Source: a virus. Taken from it: a stretch of 64,000 nt of DNA. The DNA is taken from IMG/VR virus record IMGVR_UViG_3300049845_000008, positions 1 through 64,000 of that record. One strand, 5' to 3'. The notes under the pieces were generated by a model. The model did no database searches and was not told the origin of the DNA. It saw nothing but the letters and a program-made list of their open reading frames with translations. A program made the translations under genes and the position numbers. Of the stretch, positions 5,624-13,917 are shown piece after piece; positions within the stretch are counted from its first letter, which is position 1, and the number at the start of each line of letters is the position of its first letter.

Positions 5624-7968
5624 GCTGCGATATCCTGTGCAAATTTAGAAACAAGGATGCGGTGCTTACGCTTGTCATCCTGCGCGTCAGTGAAAACCTT
5701 GGCAATCTTCTTGCTGCTCATGTCTTCGGAGAGGCTGTAATCTTCATCCGTAACATTGAGGTCATTCTGGTTGACAAAGTAGTACATGTCATAGCCGATC
5801 ATCGGCATGGAGTAGTAACCATCCTTGCGCCACTGCTTTTCCATTTCCTTTTCAGCCAATGCGTCCATTGTGGAGTTCTGGCGAATGTAGCCCTTGACCG
5901 CACGCGCATTACCGATATAGAAGCCGATATGCTTGCAACCGGTCGAGGCACGCACAAACTCGGTCATAGCCTTCTGGTGCTGAATAGACGAAGTGTAGCC
6001 GTTGATCAGTTCGACACGGCGACGGGTCTTCGGGTCGATCAGATAGATATGCTGTTCGATCTTCGGCTTGCCTTCGGTAGTCATGGGCGACGGCTTGATA
6101 TCCGTGAAGTTGAAGCAACCGGTGCCGTCACCGTCCGTAAGATAGATGACGTTGGTGATATCCACCTTATTGTCAGCCTTGAAGCGTTCGATCATCGGGC
6201 GCGAAGCCATGACCGTATGAGTGAACGGAGTGCCGCCGAGAGCCAGACCCATCGCATCCCACGACAGATACGTGCGCGGATACATGCGGCTCTTCCAGTT
6301 CATTGCGATTGCTGCCATTGCGTCAACCGCACGGCGATACACGTTACCCTGCAACTGCGAAGATACAAAGTGAATCAGGTGGAAACCGTCACTGGTAATC
6401 GCATACGCATCGTTGTTCAACTTCTGGAACTTCTGTCCGATAAAGCCAGAGTTCAGCTTTTTCTTGGCAATCATGCCATACAGGAAGTCCTTGCGATCCG
6501 AGAAACCGTAAACGTCGAACGGGATGCCGACGCGACGGCAGAACGCAGTGAGAATAAGCGTCTGTTCCATGGTCGCGCCGAAGCAATCTGTCATGGAGCC
6601 AGACATATCCACGTACATGATCATGCCGTGGCTCTTGCCCTTTTCGACAACAGAGATTTTCTTGAACAGGTCATTCGAATACTTGTACTGGTGCAGCTTG
6701 GACATGTCCAGTTCGCCAGTCTTCGCTACGGTAGTGCGAGCGTACTGCCGCGCATTCTTCCGCATTTCGAATTCCTTGACCAGAAGGTTGATGTAGCGAT
6801 TGTTCTTCTCAGAGAAACGCTTCGCAGCCGTGGCTACGATAGGATCATTCTTACCGGCAAGCTTTTGCGCCTGCGCCAACTGCTCATAGAAGTTGTCAAC
6901 GAATACCTTGTGCGGAACCACGATGCGGTCGAGCATCGGCTTCGGCAGATTGTATGTATAGACTTCCACGCCGTCCGCGATCAGTTCGCGTTCACGGTCA
7001 CGGAAAATCTTGTCGGTGATGGACTCAGGCTCTTCGGTCTTACCTTCCTCGCCTGCGCCACTTTCACCCGGAGCCTCTTCGGTGGAATCCTTCTCTTCCT
7101 TACCCTCGGCAGCTTCATCGCCTTCGCCGGATGCCTCAGACTCTTCCTCGGATTCATCGTCGGAATCTTCCGCATTAGAACCGTCCGCAGTCTCTTCATC
7201 GTCGGAATCTTCATCCGTAGAATCAGACTGCGAAGCCTGCGTTTCCTGTTCCTCTTCCTCGCTGCCATCATTAGACAGGTCGAGTTCCTGTTCTTCGGGA
7301 GCATCGAAGTTGCCGGTTTCGCAGTTATCTTCAAACTGGCGCAGCAACTCTTCGGTCAGGTCTTCAAGCGAATTCAGCTTGTCGTCCTGTTCCTTTTTCG
7401 CGAGGTCGAACAGACGGTGTGAGAGTTCAACAACTTCATCCCAAGTCTCGGTGTTTTCGACTTCGCGCATAAGGTCGCGCTCTTCATCCGAAAACGGAAC
7501 GATCAGGAACGCGCCACACTTCGCATACAGATTGATGCGGTCGAGGATGTTCAGCTTGGAATAGTCATTGAGATTCTTGATGCCGAAGAAATCCCGTTCG
7601 AAGAGATTCTTGTAACCGGCAACGAATGACTTGGAAAGACCGGGATACTTGCGCTTGATCAGTTTTTCGATTCGCGCATCTTCCACGATGTTCAGGACAT
7701 TCTTGAACGTGCCGATGATCTTGCCGTTTTCATCGTGGATAGCGTTGTGCCAACCCTCTTCGGGAGTGAAGAGAGCATGACCGACTTCATGCCCACCGAG
7801 CAAATCATAAAGCGCACCGTCCATATCTTCCCAAATCGGCAGATACAGGGTGCGAGTCTTCAATTCGAATGCCGCAGTGCTGACACGTTGATGCACTACG
7901 TTGATGTTTTCACCCGCGAGCAATTTCGCGAGCATTGACTTGGTGATGCTAAGATTGGTGGCTGACAT
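5620..7968 (-). CDS. cobT-like: CobT-like protein with HExxH motif and VWA domain
   Basis: This 782-residue protein has the CobT layout. An N-terminal helical domain carries a zincin-type HEVGH (60-64), followed by a possible third ligand in NIVEDARIEKL (93-103). A long Asp/Glu/Ser-rich linker spans about 222-318. A C-terminal VWA domain (from about 445) has an intact MIDAS: DMSGS (454-458), a later GGTPFT threonine and LTDGDG. VWA partners of MoxR/CobS ATPases carry substrate or metal to the ATPase ring. The HExxH motif suggests a zinc-peptidase fold, but activity cannot be judged. It is transcribed just after peptide deformylase and before the membrane microprotein. Confidence 0.82.
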   Translation of the reverse strand: MSATNLSITKSMLAKLLAGENINVVHQRVSTAAFELKTRTLYLPIWEDMDGALYDLLGGHEVGHALFTPEEGWHNAIHDENGKIIGTFKNVLNIVEDARIEKLIKRKYPGLSKSFVAGYKNLFERDFFGIKNLNDYSKLNILDRINLYAKCGAFLIVPFSDEERDLMREVENTETWDEVVELSHRLFDLAKKEQDDKLNSLEDLTEELLRQFEDNCETGNFDAPEEQELDLSNDGSEEEEQETQASQSDSTDEDSDDEETADGSNAEDSDDESEEESEASGEGDEAAEGKEEKDSTEEAPGESGAGEEGKTEEPESITDKIFRDRERELIADGVEVYTYNLPKPMLDRIVVPHKVFVDNFYEQLAQAQKLAGKNDPIVATAAKRFSEKNNRYINLLVKEFEMRKNARQYARTTVAKTGELDMSKLHQYKYSNDLFKKISVVEKGKSHGMIMYVDMSGSMTDCFGATMEQTLILTAFCRRVGIPFDVYGFSDRKDFLYGMIAKKKLNSGFIGQKFQKLNNDAYAITSDGFHLIHFVSSQLQGNVYRRAVDAMAAIAMNWKSRMYPRTYLSWDAMGLALGGTPFTHTVMASRPMIERFKADNKVDITNVIYLTDGDGTGCFNFTDIKPSPMTTEGKPKIEQHIYLIDPKTRRRVELINGYTSSIQHQKAMTEFVRASTGCKHIGFYIGNARAVKGYIRQNSTMDALAEKEMEKQWRKDGYYSMPMIGYDMYYFVNQNDLNVTDEDYSLSEDMSSKKIAKVFTDAQDDKRKHRILVSKFAQDIAA

Positions 7969-8052
7969 GAGAATCCTCTATCCTGCCACCAGTTTGACAG
8001 GTTTTCTAGGGGAAAGCAAGCCTTATAACCCCTTAGAAATCAATAACTTACG
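7966..8052 (-). promoter_or_regulatory. Leader of the CobT-like gene, homologous to the AAA+ leader
   Basis: The 84 bases before ATG 7968 begin CGTAAGTTATTGATTTCTAA at the deformylase stop codon and continue with CTTGC and CTGGTGGCA at the same offsets as in the 4599-4683 leader. An imperfect inverted repeat (TTTCTAAGGGG and CCCCTAGAAA, 8003-8039) lies between the first two blocks. No clear sigma70 -10 was found, which suggests that the conserved blocks are not simply a promoter. Confidence 0.5.
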
Positions 8053-8620
8053 CGCCCTTCGTGATCTTGCGGATCTTTTTCAGGTTCGTTTTGACCTTTC
8101 TCTTAGCTATGTCTAATTTGATTGGCGACACAAGATCCGTGTAACAGATGCCGCGCAGATGGTCAATCTCATGCAGCACGCACGTTGCCATGATCCCTTC
8201 GAACTTCTGGCGAACCACTTCGCCGTTGAATGCTTGGAAGTCCACGATGACCCATTCCGGACGAGCCAGTTCTAGGAACAGACCGGGGAACGAAAGGCAT
8301 CCTTCCTTGAAGTCACTCGTCGTCGGTGACATTTCTACGATGGTCGGATTGATCAGGCAGATCGTCTTGTTGTTCTCAAGATCAACCACCACGCAAACAG
8401 AATGCTCCAAACCAACCTGATTGGCTGCGAGTCCCAATCCCTGATAGTGGGCTACGGAATCGATCAGGCTCATGCCGATGTACGATACCTGTGTTCCCGG
8501 CATCGTGTCGAAGTCGATAGGCTTTGTCGGCTTGCGGAGAATTGGATCGTACTGATCCACCAGAGGTAGAACTTCCGATTCTACCATTTCGCCTTCGATG
8601 AATTTGATATTCTTACTCAT
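8048..8620 (-). CDS. def: Peptide deformylase
   Basis: This 190-residue protein has all three deformylase motifs: GLGLAANQ (61-68), EGCLS with the metal-binding Cys (106-110) and HEIDH with two His ligands and the catalytic Glu (150-154). It removes the N-formyl group from nascent polypeptides in the cytoplasm. Phage deformylases are known from marine myoviruses, where they are thought to support rapid turnover of host photosystem or other membrane proteins, or to ease phage translation. The gene overlaps the gp46 stop by four bases. The C-terminal tail is long and basic (from about residue 165, KLDIAKRKVKTNLKK), longer than minimal phage versions. Confidence 0.93.
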   Translation of the reverse strand: MSKNIKFIEGEMVESEVLPLVDQYDPILRKPTKPIDFDTMPGTQVSYIGMSLIDSVAHYQGLGLAANQVGLEHSVCVVVDLENNKTICLINPTIVEMSPTTSDFKEGCLSFPGLFLELARPEWVIVDFQAFNGEVVRQKFEGIMATCVLHEIDHLRGICYTDLVSPIKLDIAKRKVKTNLKKIRKITKGA

Positions 8621-10329
8621 GCTGCTATCCTACTGAAGTTTTGCTTCTTTTCGAAGCGAATGGACTGGTTGAACTTGTCGTGCAACTGATCCTTGTGGCT
8701 GATGACGAAGATGTTGGTGTTGTCTGGCATCTGGTGCAGGATATCCAACAGTGCGTCGGTTCCCTTTGTGTCCAGACTTGAATCGAATGTCTCATCCAGT
8801 ACCAACAGGTTAGTGTTGACACTGTTCTTCATGCGAGCAATGCTGCGCCATGTCAACAACAACGCAAGGTCGATCTTCTGCTTCTCACCTTCCGAGAAGT
8901 TCTCATACGAAAAGTCATCCCGGTGCCGTGAACGAATGACCTCATTGAACTCTTCATCAATGGTGAAGTTCACGAAGAAGTCCATCGCTGCTAGGTATTT
9001 ATTCACAAGCTTGTTGATGATGGGCAGGTATTGCTTGATGATTTTCGTCTTGATACCGCCGTCTTTGAGGAGGTACGCGGCAACGTCGAGGTACTGCTTT
9101 TCTTCGGTAGCCTTTTTACGCTTTTCGATGTAGCCGGTAAGCTCTTCGAAGAGTTCCTTGGACTGATCATGCGACTCACCACTCCCACCGTGTTGTTCAG
9201 TAAGTCGCTCGACTTCCTGTTCAAGTACACCAATATAACGTCGGGTATGGCTAATAGAAGTAGTGGTATTAGCAATGTCGCGTCCGATTGACTGAATTCG
9301 CGAATTGACTTCTGCAATGTCTCTAAGTCTTTGAATAACGGCATTCTGCTCTTCCTGTAGCTTATCCAAGCCGCGTTGGAATTCTTCGATCTTGTGGGTA
9401 CAGTCCGCGACGGCTGCACTCTTGAACTCAGGAGCAATGGACTGCTTACATGTCGGGCAGGAGTCATTGTTCTCGTAGAAAAGAACTTCCTTTTCCAGTT
9501 TGGTCTTGTTGGATTCGATTCGCGTGCCTAGCGTATTCAACTTGCCGTGCTTGGCTTTGAACGTAGACTCGTCGCCAATCTGCATCAGCAGTGCATCGAT
9601 CTTCACCTGATGTTCACGCTGCTCCTGCTCAAACTCAATGAGTTGATGCTTGGCGTTGTTTATCTCAACTTTCTTCGCAGCGATCATTTCCTGATTGTTG
9701 CGCTTGAGTTCCTCAAGGTGCTTCTTATGCAGTTCGATCTTTTCCCTCACAGCCTCAAGACGAATCTTGAATTCCTGCATCTGCGTCTTGATGGTGGCTA
9801 GACGATCCTTGACCACCGCGTTCATGCTAGAGAAGATCTGAATATCCAACAGGTCTTCGATGACCTCGCGGCGATCCGCAGCCTTCAACTGCATGAATGG
9901 TGTGAAACTGGCTGTGCCTAGCAGGACGATCTGTGTGAAAGACTTGTAGTTCATCTTGAGAATGAACCGAGTGAGCATGTCCTGATAATCAGCCGCTCGC
10001 GCATCCTGATGCATGAGCGTACCGTTAAGAACGATTTCGAACACCGCAGGCTTGATGCCCCGGCGAACGAGATAGCGGTTGCTGCCGACGCTGAATTCAA
10101 CTTCAGTTAGACATTCCTTGCCATTGATACTATTGATGATCAAAGGCTTATTGATATTACGGAATGGCTTACCAAACAGTGCGAAAGTCAGAGCGTCCAG
10201 AATGGTACTCTTACCCGCGCCATTCTCACCCACAATCAGTGTGTTCTGGTGTGCATCTAATTTGATTTCGGTCCAGACGTTCCCGGTACTAAGGAAGTTC
10301 TTCCACCGAATAGTGTGGAATGTAATCAT
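8617..10329 (-). CDS. 46: Recombination endonuclease subunit gp46 (Rad50-like)
   Basis: This 570-residue SMC-type ATPase (T4 gp46 has 560) partners gp47 in end resection for recombination-dependent replication and host DNA degradation. It shows Walker A GENGAGKS (34-41), a Q-loop region, two coiled-coil arms (about 170-285 and 300-400), the zinc hook CPTC (291-294) at their apex, the ABC signature FSEGEKQK and Walker B LLVLDETFDSSLD. The start overlaps the gp47 stop by four bases. All catalytic elements are present and the length is normal. Confidence 0.95.
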   Translation of the reverse strand: MITFHTIRWKNFLSTGNVWTEIKLDAHQNTLIVGENGAGKSTILDALTFALFGKPFRNINKPLIINSINGKECLTEVEFSVGSNRYLVRRGIKPAVFEIVLNGTLMHQDARAADYQDMLTRFILKMNYKSFTQIVLLGTASFTPFMQLKAADRREVIEDLLDIQIFSSMNAVVKDRLATIKTQMQEFKIRLEAVREKIELHKKHLEELKRNNQEMIAAKKVEINNAKHQLIEFEQEQREHQVKIDALLMQIGDESTFKAKHGKLNTLGTRIESNKTKLEKEVLFYENNDSCPTCKQSIAPEFKSAAVADCTHKIEEFQRGLDKLQEEQNAVIQRLRDIAEVNSRIQSIGRDIANTTTSISHTRRYIGVLEQEVERLTEQHGGSGESHDQSKELFEELTGYIEKRKKATEEKQYLDVAAYLLKDGGIKTKIIKQYLPIINKLVNKYLAAMDFFVNFTIDEEFNEVIRSRHRDDFSYENFSEGEKQKIDLALLLTWRSIARMKNSVNTNLLVLDETFDSSLDTKGTDALLDILHQMPDNTNIFVISHKDQLHDKFNQSIRFEKKQNFSRIAA

Positions 10330-11396
10330 AATTCAGAAGCTAACGCCTCATTGTATACTTCTCTCAGTATACTCTTCAATCGCGGCTTTTGCAAGTCAAT
10401 TTCCATACCTTCCACCACCTTGTCGATGATGGATAGTGTGTCGTCAGCCTGATCCACCACACCGTCGCCGTTCGCATCGATTATGCTTATGTCGGTGAAA
10501 TCTTCCACGATGGTAACGTCTATCGGATTTGCTTTTCCGAGAGCTTCTATCAATGTCTCAAACAGGAACGAGTTGGACTTCTTCTCCACAACCACCTTGA
10601 CGTACTTGCCGGTGAATGCGGAGTAGTCACCATTCTGCACTTCATCGAAGAACAGGTTGTCATCGTTGTAACCGATCTTCACGTAGATTTCGTGCGGGTT
10701 GCGAATGAACTCTAGCTCGCGAGTCTCGGTGTCGAATACGTGGAATCCCTTGGGATCGTTCCAGTCTGCCCATGTCATCTGGTATGGCACGCCGGTATAC
10801 AGGACGTTGCCCTTCTCTGACCGATGGTGAAAGTGTCCGGAGATTACTTTCTCATACTTCGACAACATCCCTACGTCCATACCCTCATGGCAGAAGTTGC
10901 CGCGATCCATTTCGAATCCCGCTAACTCAAAATGCCCGAAGCAGAAGTCAGACTTGGACTTCTTGATGAAGTCGGCAATCTCTTTCTCGTTCTCTTCGCA
11001 GATCCACGGAATCAGGTCTACGGGGTTGCCGCCGAAGACAATGGTGGATGGGGAGTCGATCAGACACACTCGCCCGTACTCTTGCAATACCAGAGAGGGT
11101 GAGTTAATCTTGAGCGTATTGCGGTAGTAGATATCGTGATTGCCTAGCAGCGCGTACAGGGTCATGCCGCGACGGTCTAGTTCCGAGAAGAAGTATTCCT
11201 TGGCACTCGCAAGAATGTTGAAGTTGATGAACTTGCGTCGGTCGAACAGGTCGCCCAACTGAATCACGTTACCGATGCCGTGCTGCTCAAGATACGGGAA
11301 GAAGACCTCTGTGTAGAACTTGCGAGCAAGCTCATTGAACACAGCCGAGTCGTTTCTCATGCCGAAGTGGGTATCACCCAAGATTGCGATTTTCAA
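10326..11396 (-). CDS. 47: Recombination endonuclease subunit gp47 (Mre11-like)
   Basis: This 356-residue metallophosphoesterase (T4 gp47 has 339) is the nuclease partner of gp46. Phosphoesterase motifs are in order: GDTHFG (7-12), LGDLFDRR (48-55), GNHD (85-88), and GHFHHRS (187-193). The start is TTG at 11396, supported by overlap with the upstream microprotein stop (TTGA) and by placing the first catalytic Asp at residue 8. An unusual feature is a perfect EF-hand or dockerin-type calcium loop DANGDGVVDQAD (307-318) in the C-terminal region just before DTLSIIDKVV. Calcium binding is inferred from sequence only. Confidence 0.93.
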   Translation of the reverse strand: MKIAILGDTHFGMRNDSAVFNELARKFYTEVFFPYLEQHGIGNVIQLGDLFDRRKFINFNILASAKEYFFSELDRRGMTLYALLGNHDIYYRNTLKINSPSLVLQEYGRVCLIDSPSTIVFGGNPVDLIPWICEENEKEIADFIKKSKSDFCFGHFELAGFEMDRGNFCHEGMDVGMLSKYEKVISGHFHHRSEKGNVLYTGVPYQMTWADWNDPKGFHVFDTETRELEFIRNPHEIYVKIGYNDDNLFFDEVQNGDYSAFTGKYVKVVVEKKSNSFLFETLIEALGKANPIDVTIVEDFTDISIIDANGDGVVDQADDTLSIIDKVVEGMEIDLQKPRLKSILREVYNEALASEL

Positions 11397-11485
11397 AACT
11401 TAACACCCATGAAATAGAGAACTACCTCTACCACGAAAACAATGAACATGGCGATGAACACGCCTTGGGCTATTCTCTTAGTCAA
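11393..11485 (-). CDS. Possible hydrophobic microprotein between gp55 and gp47
   Basis: A 30-codon frame starts at TTG 11485, with GGAG seven bases upstream inside the gp55 end, and stops within the TTG of gp47. It reads MTKRIAQG and then a hydrophobic stretch (VFIAMFIVFVVEVVLYFMG), i.e. a basic N terminus and one membrane helix. An internal ATG at 11449 is an alternative start, giving about 18 residues. Double overlap with both neighbours and the membrane-helix composition support it. The non-ATG start and short length keep it uncertain. It could also be just a spacer that couples gp55 and gp47 translation. Confidence 0.4.
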   Translation of the reverse strand: MTKRIAQGVFIAMFIVFVVEVVLYFMGVKF

Positions 11486-12011
11486 TGAACTTCTCCAATC
11501 CTTTTGCGGCTGCGACCTTGGCTTTCTTTACTGCTTTCGCATCTTCGAATTTCTTGATGAATTCGCTGATGTTTTCATACATTTCAAACTGCCGGGTATT
11601 GCCGTCGTCGGATTCCATCTGATCAAACTCATCCAAGATGCCATGCAACTCAGTTGACTTATACTTCACATAGAGTTCTTTCTTTTCGAACTTAATGCGC
11701 CTCAAGAATGCATAATAGCATATTGTCGAGAAATATGCAAATGGATTCTTGGATTTCGCAGGATTAAAGTTATCCACGTAGCGCAGACAGTTTTCAATGG
11801 CATCGTTCACCATTTCGTCCCGCCATGAGTAGGTCAGGAAATTATACTTATGACTCATATTCTCTGCGATCAGCAGAAAGCACTTGCCAATGTACTCAGG
11901 CACGCGAGGCTTCGGTGCCTTCTCGCGCTTGGCTTTGCGGACAGCCTTGCGATAGGCTGTAATCTCCTTTAGAAAGAGTTTGTTGTCAACGTAGTTATTA
12001 GTTTTAGCCAT
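11478..12011 (-). CDS. 55: Late-transcription sigma factor gp55
   Basis: A 177-residue protein similar to T4 gp55 (185). It is a minimal sigma70-family factor that directs host RNA polymerase to late promoters with help from gp33 and the gp45 clamp. Family signs are the region-2-like stretch YSWRDEMVNDAIENCLRYVD with the aromatic-rich FAYFSTICYYAFLRRI that melts and reads the -10 element, plus a charged C-terminal tail that binds the polymerase flap and clamp. The ten [C/A]TAAATA elements in this window are its expected targets. It lies between the unknown protein gene at 12092 and gp47. Confidence 0.9.
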   Translation of the reverse strand: MAKTNNYVDNKLFLKEITAYRKAVRKAKREKAPKPRVPEYIGKCFLLIAENMSHKYNFLTYSWRDEMVNDAIENCLRYVDNFNPAKSKNPFAYFSTICYYAFLRRIKFEKKELYVKYKSTELHGILDEFDQMESDDGNTRQFEMYENISEFIKKFEDAKAVKKAKVAAAKGLEKFID

Positions 12012-12020
12012 GATTTAGAT

Positions 12021-12049
12021 TTGACAGAACCTCGACTGATGTGTATAAT
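12021..12049 (+). promoter_or_regulatory. Perfect sigma70 consensus promoter, antisense to the gene cluster
   Basis: On the plus strand TTGACA (12021-12026), a spacer of exactly 17 bases and TATAAT (12044-12049) form an exact consensus promoter in the gap between gp55 and the next gene. It points right, toward the 3' ends of the minus-strand genes at 12092 and 12463. No plus-strand gene follows. A transcript would be antisense to both. Confidence 0.65.
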
Positions 12050-12091
12050 GAGCGTGTGGCTCTTTGAAGGGTTGATTTAATAAGAAGGGAA

Positions 12092-12466
12092 TCAATTGGG
12101 CTTAGTAGAAGGATCACGGAGAAGAAAGGGAACAACCTTATCTCCTTTAGACTTAGGAGCCTTTCTAGGCGTAACAGAGTAGAAGAACTCAGCAGCACTG
12201 GTAAACTCTTCCTTGAAAGTGTCTTTCACATCCGTAGAGAACATAATAAACTCCTTGGGAAGAAAGATGGTGTCATTGGCACAGACGATGGGTGGAACCC
12301 ACTCTCTCACATTGAGCATCTGCCTTCCTTCAATAATCTCATTGTCCACGGTAAAGGCTAATGGGCGTTTGATCTGAATATGTCCCTTTGTGACCTGAAC
12401 CTCAAATGCGACAATATCCTCGTTGGTCTTTAGCTTGTAGAACTTGATAGGGAATTGGGTGTTCAT
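12092..12466 (-). CDS. Hypothetical phage protein, small beta-barrel-like (124 aa)
   Basis: A 124-residue soluble protein with alternating strands (KFYKLKTNEDIVAFEVQ, GHIQIKRPLAFTV) that recalls the Sm-like small beta-barrel proteins common in T4-like marine phages. It has no catalytic motif. The C terminus is basic and probably disordered (RKAPKSKGDK). It starts four bases inside the UvsW stop, so is co-translated with the helicase. Function is unknown; nucleic-acid binding is only a guess from fold impression and context. The plus-strand promoter at 12021-12049 would direct a transcript complementary to it. Confidence 0.65.
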   Translation of the reverse strand: MNTQFPIKFYKLKTNEDIVAFEVQVTKGHIQIKRPLAFTVDNEIIEGRQMLNVREWVPPIVCANDTIFLPKEFIMFSTDVKDTFKEEFTSAAEFFYSVTPRKAPKSKGDKVVPFLLRDPSTKPN

Positions 12467-13917
12467 TGGCTTAGTCCTATGTTGATTGATTTGATGGGAA
12501 ACTTTTCTTCGTTGTAAATGCGAACTCGTTCCTCATAGTGTTTCAATGCGAAGTTGACGTATGCTCCATACCGAAGATCGTCAACAATGTCATAAAGGAC
12601 TGCCTTACTCTTATTCTCACCGAGGCGTAATCCTCTGCCGATGGACTGTAATGTTCTAATCTGACTCTTCGTTGGTGAGGCGAAGATAACATTATGTAGG
12701 TGTTTTATGTTGATGCCTGTGGAGAACGTGCCATAGGAAGCCACGATCACCGAGTCTGTCTCATCCTCAGTGATTCTACGTACTTCCTCTCGGTCAAGAG
12801 TCTCTACGTCACCATGGATGAAATGCACCTTCCGATTCGGCAGACGATCCTTGATCAACTGGTGCAGAATCCTTCCGTGCTTGTCCACGTAATTATACAG
12901 GATCAGCGTGTTGCCGTCAAGTGATTCTGCTAATTTCGCTATGAATTTGTTGCGTGCTTCGTTGGCACAGAGGAAGGAAATCTCGTCCGGATAGGACTGT
13001 CCCTTGACTACCTTAGTGACCTCTTCCGGATACTTTAATACCAGACACTTGATTTCAAGTTTAGCGAGGTATCCTTTATTTTGTAGCTCCTGTGTGGAAG
13101 CCACACGCTGCACCGGACCAAACAATCCCTCTAGGACTAACTTGTGTACCTTAGACCCATCGAGGGTGCCGGTAGTTCCAATGCGGTAGTCGCAATTAAC
13201 TAGCTGCTCCATGATGTGCTTGAGGGAATCAGCCTTGAACTGGTGAGCCTCGTCACCGATCACGTAGTCGAACTGAGCAAAGTATTTCTTCGGCAGATCA
13301 TAGACTGACTGCCACGTAGAGATAACCAACGGCGCATAGGCATCCGTCGTGAATCCCTGATAGATGCGTTGGCAGTTCTTCTCTACGTCCCACCCGTAAG
13401 AGGCAAAGTCAGAGTACATCTGCTCGACAAGAGAGGTAGTCGGCACGATCAGCAGCCCACGCTTCTTACCGCGTTCGATCAGCCATCGTGATATCATGTA
13501 GATGATCATCGACTTGCCGGATGCGGTAGGCGAAATGACGATGCCACGCTTCTTAGTAAGGCTCCATAGATAGGCTACCCATTGATAATCGCGGGGAGCC
13601 ATAGAAACCTTCCATGACTCAACGTGTTCTTTCTGTGGTAGAAGGGCGATATTACCCTTGACAAGCGTTGAACTGTAAGTGTAGTTGAAGTCCTTGGCGA
13701 ACTGTCGAACGTATGGTTCTAATCCGGCGTAGATCTTGTGAGTTCTAAGATGGAATAGACGAATCTTCCCGTCCCAATACTTCTTTTTCTCTTTGGGAAG
13801 GAACTTAGCGGAGGGTACTGAATAGGTGAAGAACTCTGATAGCTCCTGTGCGGTGCTATCCTCGCATCTTATCTTCGCCCATACGTTACTGACTTGTTCA
13901 AAATGGATATCACTCAC
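12463..13917 (-). CDS. uvsW: Helicase UvsW (RecG-like, ATP-dependent)
   Basis: A 484-residue superfamily-2 helicase (T4 UvsW has about 503). UvsW unwinds branched DNA such as R-loops and Holliday junctions, switching T4 from origin- to recombination-dependent replication. It shows motif I PTASGKS (130-136), DEAH (222-225), a TGT motif III and a late helicase C-terminal domain (ASYGTFSTGINIK, QSIGRGLRLGE with the motif VI arginines). The N-terminal domain (1-105) is basic and matches the UvsW DNA-binding domain. The start is GTG at 13917, overlapping the preceding microprotein stop (GTGA). Confidence 0.93.
   Translation of the reverse strand: MSDIHFEQVSNVWAKIRCEDSTAQELSEFFTYSVPSAKFLPKEKKKYWDGKIRLFHLRTHKIYAGLEPYVRQFAKDFNYTYSSTLVKGNIALLPQKEHVESWKVSMAPRDYQWVAYLWSLTKKRGIVISPTASGKSMIIYMISRWLIERGKKRGLLIVPTTSLVEQMYSDFASYGWDVEKNCQRIYQGFTTDAYAPLVISTWQSVYDLPKKYFAQFDYVIGDEAHQFKADSLKHIMEQLVNCDYRIGTTGTLDGSKVHKLVLEGLFGPVQRVASTQELQNKGYLAKLEIKCLVLKYPEEVTKVVKGQSYPDEISFLCANEARNKFIAKLAESLDGNTLILYNYVDKHGRILHQLIKDRLPNRKVHFIHGDVETLDREEVRRITEDETDSVIVASYGTFSTGINIKHLHNVIFASPTKSQIRTLQSIGRGLRLGENKSKAVLYDIVDDLRYGAYVNFALKHYEERVRIYNEEKFPIKSINIGLSQ

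Noticed and set aside
5662-7422. Long plus-strand open frame opposite the CobT-like gene (586 residues)
   Set aside because: It is the complement of a well-supported gene, with no start context or family similarity. The codon-position bias of the minus strand opens it.
8003-8039. Terminator between deformylase and the CobT-like gene
   Set aside because: The inverted repeat TTTCTAAGGGG/CCCCTAGAAA has a long loop and a mismatch and no following U-tract; kept only as part of the shared leader.
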